A stretch of 21,056 nt of DNA from Caldifarciminota bacterium (GTDB taxonomy: Bacteria > Hydrothermota > Hydrothermia > B15-G9 > WFZT01): the NCBI GenBank assembly GCA_026986655.1, contig JALSOD010000006.1, forward strand, positions 1-21,056, read 5' to 3'. Shown one piece after another: positions 15,623-21,056 of the stretch. The notes under the pieces are model-generated. The model was not told where the DNA came from, made no database searches, and saw only the letters and a program-made list of their open reading frames with translations. A program made the position numbers and the translations under genes. Numbering within the stretch: the stretch's first letter is position 1; every line of letters starts with the position of its first letter.

Positions 15623-16552
15623 ATGGGAATCATGAGGGGTTTTTTTATATACCTTTCACGCAGAAGAGACCTCGAAGGGTTATTCATGAAGTTTGGGCCA
15701 ACGAGAAATCTCGCGATGAGATTCGTGGCCGGCGAAAAGCTTGAAGATGCAATAAGAGTTGTAGCAGAATTGAATAAGAAAAAAATTTTTGGTACACTCG
15801 ATCATCTTGGTGAAAATGTAAATTCAGAGGAGGAAGCTACAAGAGCTGCTGACGAGTATCTTCGAATATTGGATGAAATTGAGAAAAATAAAATCAAGAG
15901 TCATGCATCTCTAAAGCTGACACAGATGGGACTTGATATAGATTCTGATTTTTGTCTCGATAACGTCAGAAGGGTTGTTGAAAGAGCGGCCAGGTACAAC
16001 AATTTTGTCAGAATTGACATGGAGGATTCGAGCTATACTGATAGGACTCTCGAAATTTTTTTCAAACTTCATGAAGAATTTGGTAATCATGTCGGGATAG
16101 TAATTCAGGCTTATCTTTACAGGAGTGAGGATGATATTAAAGAACTGATCAAGGTTGGCGCCAATGTCAGACTTTGTAAAGGGGCTTATAAAGAGCCACC
16201 GGAGGTGGCATTTCCAAAGAAGAAAGACGTTGATGCGAACTATATAAAACTCATGAAAATGCTACTTGACGCACACGAAAAAGGGGTTCATACTGCAATA
16301 GCTACACATGACGAGAACATAATTAATTTTGCTCTAAACTATGTGAAATCGAATTCAATTCCAGAAGGGAAGTATGAATTTCAGATGTTGTATGGAATAA
16401 GACGAGACTTACAGTTTAAACTCGCAGATAAAGGCTATACTATGAGGGTTTACATCCCGTACGGGACCGAATGGTACCCGTACTTCATGAGGAGACTTGC
16501 TGAAAGACCGGCAAACGTGTTTTTTGTCGTCAAAAACCTGTTTAAGGGATAG
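15623..16552 (+). CDS. Proline dehydrogenase (monofunctional, PutB-like)
   Basis: This 309-residue FAD-dependent enzyme oxidises L-proline to 1-pyrroline-5-carboxylate and passes electrons to quinone at the membrane. The barrel motifs are intact: SLKLTQMGL (Lys about 98), VRIDMEDS (Asp132), IVIQAYLYRS, VRLCKGAYKEP (Arg183), ATHDENI, FQMLYGIRRDLQ, and RVYIPYGTEWYPYFMRRLAE with Y277 and R290-R291 for substrate carboxylate binding. Length matches Thermus/Bacillus monofunctional enzymes. No P5C dehydrogenase is adjacent. AAGGAG lies about 7 nt before the ATG, and only 12 nt separate it from the cyclase gene, so it may share the chemosensory transcript. Proline oxidation feeds the quinone pool that complex I also uses. 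A regulatory tie to the sensor cluster is unproven. Confidence 0.92.
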   Translation: MGIMRGFFIYLSRRRDLEGLFMKFGPTRNLAMRFVAGEKLEDAIRVVAELNKKKIFGTLDHLGENVNSEEEATRAADEYLRILDEIEKNKIKSHASLKLTQMGLDIDSDFCLDNVRRVVERAARYNNFVRIDMEDSSYTDRTLEIFFKLHEEFGNHVGIVIQAYLYRSEDDIKELIKVGANVRLCKGAYKEPPEVAFPKKKDVDANYIKLMKMLLDAHEKGVHTAIATHDENIINFALNYVKSNSIPEGKYEFQMLYGIRRDLQFKLADKGYTMRVYIPYGTEWYPYFMRRLAERPANVFFVVKNLFKG

Positions 16553-16555
16553 ATT

Positions 16556-17416
16556 ATGAAAAAGATTTTTGCTTTGATGTTGATACTAATTGCCGGATGC
16601 ACAATTGAGGAGTATCCTGCAACGCAGAAGTTGCCTTCTCCTAAAAACCTGAGGTTGAGCTCGGCAAACAATGGTATCTCTGTTCGTCTTGATTGGGAAG
16701 CTCCTGATTCTGGTATTCCTGATGGCTACATTGTTTATTTTAAATCAATATATGATAGTCTTTTCAGGCCTATTGATACGACAGCTGCACTTTTCGATAT
16801 TGTGATGCCCTCCGGGACAACAGGGTATTACTATGTACGGTCCTACTCATTTGATCTTGGTGTGAGCGATTCGTCAAACGTTGACAGTACGGTACCCGTT
16901 TATACTCCACCTAAGGATATTTACGAGTTGGATAAAGAAGACTTTTATCATTTTTATTCGGCGTATGGATTTGACACTACTACAGGTCATGGTAGAACCT
17001 ATCCAATGAAGATCCCAACTTATTGTGAGAGAATTGATTTTTACATGACGGACAGAGATTCTGGGTGGGGTGGCCCATACTCTTTCGTCTCTCCAGATGC
17101 TGTATATAGGTTCCCCTATGATTCTTCCCAAATACATTTTAGATGTGACTTTAAAAGAACGAGATTTTATTTATTGACTGATTGGAGACAAAATACTGAT
17201 AAAATTCTCCCAGATTCAACACAGATTAGTGATATCGGAGTTGAGGTTGGTACGAATGATTGGGTAAATGCCAGATATGTGGCTTTTTACACTCAGGATG
17301 GATACTATGGTTTGCTGAAGATAGACCCACTATCAGTGGATACTGTACAGGGTAAAGTAACATTTGAGGCTTACTTCCAGAAGGTGAGAGGACTCCGGCT
17401 GATCCGCCATAGATGA
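16556..17416 (+). CDS. Hypothetical lipoprotein with an FN3-like domain
   Basis: This is a 286-residue predicted lipoprotein. The N-terminus has a lysine pair, a short hydrophobic core and a lipobox LIAGC with the lipidated Cys at 15. Residues about 27-120 look like a fibronectin type III domain (PSPKNLRLSS, VRLDWEAPDSGIPDGYIVYF, GYYYVRSYSFDLGVSDSSN). The remaining 165 residues are rich in Tyr, Asp and Thr, probably beta-rich, and I recognise no family. The gene starts 3 nt after the proline dehydrogenase stop and ends overlapping the flippase start by 4 nt, so it is surely co-transcribed with both. Location is likely the inner leaflet of the outer membrane or the periplasm/surface. Function is unknown; a role in surface polymer or adhesion is only suggested by the neighbouring flippase. 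Confidence 0.75.
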   Translation: MKKIFALMLILIAGCTIEEYPATQKLPSPKNLRLSSANNGISVRLDWEAPDSGIPDGYIVYFKSIYDSLFRPIDTTAALFDIVMPSGTTGYYYVRSYSFDLGVSDSSNVDSTVPVYTPPKDIYELDKEDFYHFYSAYGFDTTTGHGRTYPMKIPTYCERIDFYMTDRDSGWGGPYSFVSPDAVYRFPYDSSQIHFRCDFKRTRFYLLTDWRQNTDKILPDSTQISDIGVEVGTNDWVNARYVAFYTQDGYYGLLKIDPLSVDTVQGKVTFEAYFQKVRGLRLIRHR

Positions 17417-18744
17417 AGATTGTAAAAAATACATTCCTGCTTTACTCAACTCGTATCGTTGATGTTTTAGCTACCTTTATTCAAATCAAACTTCTCGCTC
17501 TTTACCTCCCTAAAGTAGTCGTTGGAGAGATATTTTTTACCATAGGAGTTTCCTCCTTTGTCTCTACCTTGTTTTTTGCAGGTTTTCCCCTCGTTTTTGT
17601 ACGTTATGTCCCTAAAATGGAGAAGGACGAGTCAGCCTTACTCCTCAATTTTTCTGTTGTGTTGTACTTTATGGGGCTTTTAATTTCCGTGATCGTCGGA
17701 GGTTTATTTTACAAGAATTTACCATTCTGGATACTTTTCACCGGGGTGTATCTATCAGGAATTTTGACACTCATAGGCTCTTACCTGATTGGTAAACGCG
17801 AAGTAAAGTTTTATTTTGGGCTAACGTTACTTAAAAGCCTGGTTCTTATATTGCTACTATATTTCCTGAGGCATTTACTTTCGTTTCTAACACTTGGCTA
17901 TGTACTGGGACTCGCAGGTCTCGCTATTCTCATCTCCTTCTATTCCATCGAGGGCATCTTCCACTTCAACCTACGTGAGGCTAAATTTTTGTTGAAGAAG
18001 ATTGGTAACTTCTGGAGATACTCATTCCTCGATCAGCTATTTCAGCCTGTTTTTATGTACCTATACCGGATAATAACCCCATACGTTGTGGGATTCGATG
18101 CCCTTGCCTCGTTTACCGTCTCTCGTAGGATTGATAATTTTTCAAGAAGGATATTCCAGGTGCCTCTTGATGTAATTTCCCCTGAAATAAGTTACAGAGA
18201 CGAACAAAAAGAGCGTATTATCCCAGCTCTTGTGGAATTGAAGAAGATTTACGTGACACTCTCAGGTATATTTTTCATTCTTTACGTAATAGCTGGAAGA
18301 TTTGTAATCAAATTAATCGCAACAGGGGCATATCTTGATGCATTTTACCCACTTTTGATTTTGGCACTCGGCCTTCTCATTAGCTCCACATACTCCATAG
18401 ATGCCACTTACCTTAGATCTATTGGTAGAATGAGACCATATTTCATCCACAATGTTGTCTGGATGGTTACATTCATAGTTTCGTTTGTCATCCTTTCTAA
18501 ATATTACGGACTTATTGGAATGGCTATCTCGTACCCTGTGGGTCATATTCTGGCTGGAATTTATGTGAAATTGAAAATCGAGGAAAGGGAGCTTTTAAAA
18601 CCAGACCTGCTATTCTTACCACTTGTGATCCTCGTCTTACTTGCTCTTATATTCTTGAACGAAGTTACTGTTTTAGTTGTTGGAATTTACATCTTAATCC
18701 TTTCGGTGTCTATAAATTTTGGTAAAATGCGATTGCAAAGGTGA
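17413..18744 (+). CDS. Polysaccharide flippase / Wzx-like membrane protein
   Basis: This 443-residue protein is almost wholly transmembrane (about 12 helices). Its N-terminus, NTFLLYSTRIVDVLATFIQI then LLALYLPKVVVGEIFF, is typical of the polysaccharide biosynthesis/MVF branch of the MOP superfamily, which flips lipid-linked oligosaccharides across the inner membrane. A charged central loop (SRRIDNFSRRIFQVPLDVIS) and the repeat-like second half fit the two-fold symmetry of the family. Its ATG overlaps the lipoprotein stop (ATGA). No glycosyltransferases are nearby, so the exported polymer cannot be named. The 3' end overlaps convergent comF by 35 bp. Confidence 0.8.
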   Translation: MKIVKNTFLLYSTRIVDVLATFIQIKLLALYLPKVVVGEIFFTIGVSSFVSTLFFAGFPLVFVRYVPKMEKDESALLLNFSVVLYFMGLLISVIVGGLFYKNLPFWILFTGVYLSGILTLIGSYLIGKREVKFYFGLTLLKSLVLILLLYFLRHLLSFLTLGYVLGLAGLAILISFYSIEGIFHFNLREAKFLLKKIGNFWRYSFLDQLFQPVFMYLYRIITPYVVGFDALASFTVSRRIDNFSRRIFQVPLDVISPEISYRDEQKERIIPALVELKKIYVTLSGIFFILYVIAGRFVIKLIATGAYLDAFYPLLILALGLLISSTYSIDATYLRSIGRMRPYFIHNVVWMVTFIVSFVILSKYYGLIGMAISYPVGHILAGIYVKLKIEERELLKPDLLFLPLVILVLLALIFLNEVTVLVVGIYILILSVSINFGKMRLQR

Positions 18745-19420
18745 TAGTATAGACTCTTGCCCCATGCTTTTTTAAAATCTTAGCAGCCTCGTTCATAGTG
18801 ATTCCTGTAGTCATAACATCGTCAATTAAAAGAACATTTTGATTCCGAAATCTACTGGGTTCAATAAGCTTGAATGCATCTTTTAGGTTGGATTTTCTCT
18901 CCTTCCTGGTAAGAGTTGCCTGTGATTTTGTGTGCTTGATTCTAATAAGATTTTCACAGTCACAATTAATCCCTGTGAGACTCGAGAGTTTTTTGGCAAT
19001 TAACTCTGTCTGGGAAAATCCTCTTTCGCGCTTTCTGGTTGGATGGATAGGGATCGGTATAAGTACATGAATTTTGGGATACTCCCGGGCAAGAAGTTCC
19101 TGCATTCTTCCTGCGATGAAATCTGATAATTTCTTGAATTTGTTATATTTGAAGTCTTCTACGATCTGTTTGACTTTACCATCATAGATGTACACTGACC
19201 GGTTGAATTCAAACGAAAACTTTGTATCACGGCATCTTGGGCACCTGTTACCTTCAAAAATCCCACCACATTTCAGACAGAAGTTTTTCTTTATAGCTAA
19301 GTTTCTATCAATTTCATTCTCGCAATTCACACAGATGAGTTTATCCTTTACCGGATTCTCACATAGTATACAGAGTGGGGGAGCAATGAGATCGATAAAA
19401 GGCTTAAATAATTTGTGCAT
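18710..19420 (-). CDS. comF: ComF family phosphoribosyltransferase-like protein
   Basis: This 236-residue protein has an N-terminal double zinc-ribbon (Cys 17, 20, 30, 33 and 48, 51, 60, 63), the conserved PIPIHPTRKRERGFSQTELI segment (about 121-140), and a C-terminal type I PRTase fold with the PRPP loop VLLIDDVMTTG (about 196-206). ComF is associated with DNA uptake during natural transformation, but its reaction is uncertain. Length and cysteine spacing are normal for the family. The gene converges on the flippase with a 35-bp 3' overlap. The sequence before the ATG (19420) has no clear SD. No other competence gene is in the window. Confidence 0.9.
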   Translation of the reverse strand: MHKLFKPFIDLIAPPLCILCENPVKDKLICVNCENEIDRNLAIKKNFCLKCGGIFEGNRCPRCRDTKFSFEFNRSVYIYDGKVKQIVEDFKYNKFKKLSDFIAGRMQELLAREYPKIHVLIPIPIHPTRKRERGFSQTELIAKKLSSLTGINCDCENLIRIKHTKSQATLTRKERKSNLKDAFKLIEPSRFRNQNVLLIDDVMTTGITMNEAAKILKKHGARVYTITFAIAFYQNL

Positions 19421-19470
19421 AAAGGAATTTTTTGGGGTGTGGAAAAATAAGTCAAGGGAGGGGAAAAGAA

Positions 19471-19502
19471 ATGGGGAGGCGCGCGATAGCGCGCCTCCCC
19501 AT
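19471..19502 (-). terminator. GC-rich palindromic terminator of the cold-shock gene
   Basis: A perfect 14-bp inverted repeat, ATGGGGAGGCGCGC (19471-19484) and its complement (19489-19502), closes a 4-nt loop 21 bp downstream of the csp stop. Read on the minus strand, the stem is followed by TTTCTTTTCCCC, a modest T-tract. It is the most stable hairpin in the window. It sits between csp and comF, which share orientation, so comF probably needs its own promoter or read-through. Confidence 0.75.
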
Positions 19503-19523
19503 TAAGTTATTTTCACAGTTTCC

Positions 19524-19739
19524 TTAGTCAACTGCTTCTACGTTAGATGCCTTTGGCCCTTTGTCGGTGTTTATTATTTCAAACTTCACCTTCTGACCTT
19601 CTTCCAACGTTCTATAGCCCATTCCCTGAATATCAGTGAAATGGACAAATACATCACCAGAGCCATCTTCGAGCTCTATGAATCCGTATCCTTTACGAGA
19701 GTCAAACCATTTGACTCTTCCATACTTTACATCACTCAT
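19524..19739 (-). CDS. csp: Cold-shock domain protein
   Basis: This 71-residue single cold-shock domain is an RNA/ssDNA chaperone of the CspA/CspD family. The RNP1 motif is KGYGFIE (about 16-22) and RNP2 is DVFVHF (about 29-34), with the family opening GRVKWFDSRKGYG and the closing GPKASNVEAV. Length is typical. The start is fixed by a strong SD (AAGGAGGA, about 19748-19755 in plus coordinates). It has a near-consensus promoter about 90 bp upstream, giving an 80-nt 5' leader, and a GC-rich terminator right after it, so it is a monocistronic, probably highly expressed gene. Whether it is cold-induced cannot be told. Confidence 0.95.
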   Translation of the reverse strand: MSDVKYGRVKWFDSRKGYGFIELEDGSGDVFVHFTDIQGMGYRTLEEGQKVKFEIINTDKGPKASNVEAVD

Positions 19740-19828
19740 TTTATACTTCCTCCTTAACTTCTTTTTACTCTGGGGAATTTAACCTGGAGAGATTTGACCC
19801 TCGTTGGAAAAACTCCCGTCGTTCGTTA

Positions 19829-19857
19829 AGCATACACTCACCGTACATCCCTGTCAA
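19829..19857 (-). promoter_or_regulatory. Near-consensus sigma-70 promoter for csp
   Basis: On the minus strand, perfect TTGACA (19852-19857), exactly 17 bp, then TATGCT (19829-19834). Transcription would start near 19822, leaving an untranslated leader of about 80 nt before the ATG at 19739. Long leaders are usual for cold-shock genes, where they can act as RNA thermosensors. Confidence 0.75.
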
Positions 19858-20087
19858 CTGTCCATGAAACCCTTATCAATACGCAAAAAACAGGGAAAAC
19901 AGGTTTCGAAATATGAATCTATGACTCGTTTGATATACACGCCGATAGAAGAGAGATTTAGTTTTTATAAAAAGGTGATCGGGCGGATAATGAACAAAAT
20001 ATTTGTCGCACAAATGTATATTCCCGCAGGGAGAAGTATTCGAAAAATGTAGGCTGAGCCACATGGATGGCTTAAAAATCACACTGT
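19858..20087. other. Non-coding spacer between csp promoter and repeat cluster
   Basis: This stretch has no convincing gene. Two overlapping open frames, one on each strand, run through it without SD or family resemblance. A small hairpin AGCCA-N6-TGGCT (20057-20072) followed by TAAAAA is visible. No tRNA, riboswitch or insertion sequence end was recognised. Confidence 0.5.
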
Positions 20088-20210
20088 ATCCTCCCTTTTT
20101 CGAAAGGGACTTTTGAGAAGGTGATTCCTCTTCTTTAAAAGGAAGGTCATAGGATGACGACAATTTAAAAATCCGCCTTCTATTGAAGGTGGATTTTGGA
20201 GGATGTCAAA
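20088..20210. repeat. Second, inverted cluster of the hairpin repeat family
   Basis: Three hairpin units follow one another: CCCTTTTTCGAAAGGG (20093-20108), a weaker one around CTTCTTTAAAAGGAAG (20130-20145), and ATCCGCCTTC-tatt-GAAGGTGGAT (20171-20194). Read on the minus strand, the cluster shows the same linker (ATTGTCGTC) and the same CTCCAAAATCCACCTTC-type unit as the 2418-2580 cluster, in opposite orientation. The units are more diverged here. It lies between the convergent-facing 3' side of the serine dehydratase gene and the csp promoter. Confidence 0.65.
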
Positions 20211-20284
20211 GTCCTATTGATTATGTCCAATTCAGTTTGATTATTAAAAAAGTTTTTCGAAAATCCTGTTCCAGTAGATAATTT

Positions 20285-20950
20285 TCACAGATCATCCCGT
20301 GGAACTGTTCTGACTTTTATGACTTCATCTATTTTTTCGATAATTTTTACAAGCCTTTCGTCGATTGGGTCGTCGAGTTCAAGAATTAGAATAGCCTCAC
20401 CACCCTTTCTCATTCTTGTGAGATGGGCAGTACCAATATTGATGCCAAAGGCGAATACGCGTGATGCTATTTTGCTCAGAAGGCCTGGTGTATCCCTGTG
20501 AAGCACGAGTACGGTATTTGTACCGCTTCTGATTAACACCGGAAATGACCATATTTCGTGAATTTCTGCAACTCCACCACCGGGGGATACCCCTGTTACT
20601 TCCAGAGTCTCCTCATCACTTTTACCAGATATTTTTAAAGAAACTGGATGAGGTGGGTAAAATTCGCGGTCTATCCGAAAAGTAAAAGAGATCCCTTCCC
20701 GCCTTGCATAATAAAATGCCCTTCTTATTCTTTCGTCGTACTCCCTGAATCCGAGGATGCCCCCAATAATGGCGAGGTGTGAGCGATGTCCATAAAAGGT
20801 CTCGGCCAGAGACCCGTAAAACGTGATGTCTACCTTTTTTATTTTTCCTCGAATAAGTTTCCGATAAATATTTCCGATTCTGATTACTCCAGCTGTATGC
20901 GAGCTTGAGGGGCCTAAAGTTATGGGTCCGGCTACATCAAAAATATTCAT
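20285..20950 (-). CDS. sdaAB: L-serine dehydratase beta subunit (iron-sulfur type)
   Basis: This 221-residue protein is the beta chain of the [4Fe-4S] L-serine dehydratase, which deaminates serine to pyruvate and ammonia. The opening NIFDVAGPITLGPSSSHTAG (2-21) is the family signature. YGSLAETF (45-52), IIGGILGF (61-68) and GVSPGGGVAEI (120-130) follow, and the tail (about 147-217) is an ACT regulatory domain (VLVLHRDTPGLLSKIASRVF). The conserved HGTD segment reads HRSH (55-58) here, an unusual change. The alpha subunit, which carries the cluster-ligating cysteines, is not in the window. The ATG overlaps the upstream LeuC-like stop (ATGA), so the two are co-translated. An alternative is a paralogue working with another hydro-lyase. 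Confidence 0.82.
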   Translation of the reverse strand: MNIFDVAGPITLGPSSSHTAGVIRIGNIYRKLIRGKIKKVDITFYGSLAETFYGHRSHLAIIGGILGFREYDERIRRAFYYARREGISFTFRIDREFYPPHPVSLKISGKSDEETLEVTGVSPGGGVAEIHEIWSFPVLIRSGTNTVLVLHRDTPGLLSKIASRVFAFGINIGTAHLTRMRKGGEAILILELDDPIDERLVKIIEKIDEVIKVRTVPRDDL

Positions 20951-21056
20951 TCTAAGTATTTTCTCGGATCTGCAATTCTTCCTTCGAGAGCAGATGCGGC
21001 AGCAGTAGCCGGGCTTGCAAGATAAATAAAAGCATCACGTGAACCCATTCTACCCT
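20947..21056 (-). CDS. 3-isopropylmalate dehydratase large subunit / aconitase family (partial, C-terminal end)
   Basis: Only the last 36 codons are in the window. The frame reads GRMGSRDAFIYLASPATAAA, then SALEGRIADPRKYLE and stop. This is the conserved C-terminus of LeuC/HacA-type hydro-lyases (GRMG...YLASPATVAASALEG.I.DPR). The enzyme isomerises 2- to 3-isopropylmalate in leucine biosynthesis or a homologous substrate; the fragment cannot separate LeuC from homoaconitase or methylthioalkylmalate types. The stop TGA (20947-20949) overlaps the ATG of the serine dehydratase beta gene. The frame is too short to appear as an independent open reading frame starting in the window. Confidence 0.8.
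   Translation of the reverse strand, partial: GRMGSRDAFIYLASPATAAASALEGRIADPRKYLE

Noticed and set aside
19804..20052. 82-codon open frame on the plus strand between csp and the serine dehydratase gene
   Set aside because: It begins with TTG without an SD, overlaps the csp promoter on the other strand, and has no recognisable composition or family.
19876..20163. 95-codon open frame on the minus strand in the same spacer
   Set aside because: It runs through the hairpin repeats, has no SD and gives a Ser/Lys-rich product with no family resemblance.
20221..20284. TTTTCGAAAA followed by CTTTTTTAATAA on the minus strand after the serine dehydratase gene, as a terminator
   Set aside because: The stem is only five A-T/C-G pairs and very AT-rich; too weak to call.

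Overview
The window looks like a piece of a bacterial chromosome from an uncultured, probably thermophilic or anaerobic lineage. The evidence is a Nuo-type complex I operon with SD-led genes (AGGAGG), a gingipain-like C25 peptidase with a C-terminal domain of the type IX secretion (T9SS) kind, and a chemosensory cluster with no flagellar genes. This mix is common in the FCB-related candidate phyla (for example WOR-3/Stahlbacteria or Hydrothermae). That placement rests on recalled gene content, not on a search. I see no phage, transposase, integron, CRISPR array, rRNA or tRNA.

Layout. 1-2415 (+): the 3' end of nuoM, then nuoN, closing a complex I operon. 2418-2580: a cluster of small G/C-run hairpin repeats. 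2706-6041 (+): a 1111-residue secreted C25 cysteine peptidase. 6205-15610 (+): eight tightly packed genes, in order CheW, CheW-like, MCP, MCP, CheA-REC hybrid, CheB, CheR-TPR and REC-GGDEF. Most neighbours overlap or lie within 3 nt. 15623-18744 (+): proline dehydrogenase, a small FN3-like lipoprotein and a polysaccharide flippase, spaced closely enough to be the tail of the same transcript. 18710-19420 (-): comF, converging on and overlapping the flippase. 19524-19739 (-): a cold-shock protein with a near-consensus promoter and a GC-rich terminator. 19740-20284: non-coding, holding a second, inverted cluster of the hairpin repeat. 20285-21056 (-): serine dehydratase beta subunit, translationally coupled to the 3' end of a LeuC/aconitase-family gene.

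Central interpretation. The 6205-15610 cluster has the part list of the Pseudomonas Wsp surface-sensing system: receptor, two CheW proteins, CheA fused to a receiver, CheB, CheR with TPR, and a GGEEF diguanylate cyclase with an RxxD I-site. It has no free CheY, CheZ, CheC or CheD. The predicted output is therefore c-di-GMP rather than a flagellar motor. It differs from Wsp in gene order, in having two different six-TM receptors without a periplasmic sensor domain, and in CheW proteins lacking the usual conserved Arg-Gly. The possible co-transcription with a polysaccharide flippase and a surface lipoprotein would fit control of matrix or surface attachment. That link is inference.

All functional calls come from reading motifs by eye. 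No alignment, HMM or structure prediction was run.
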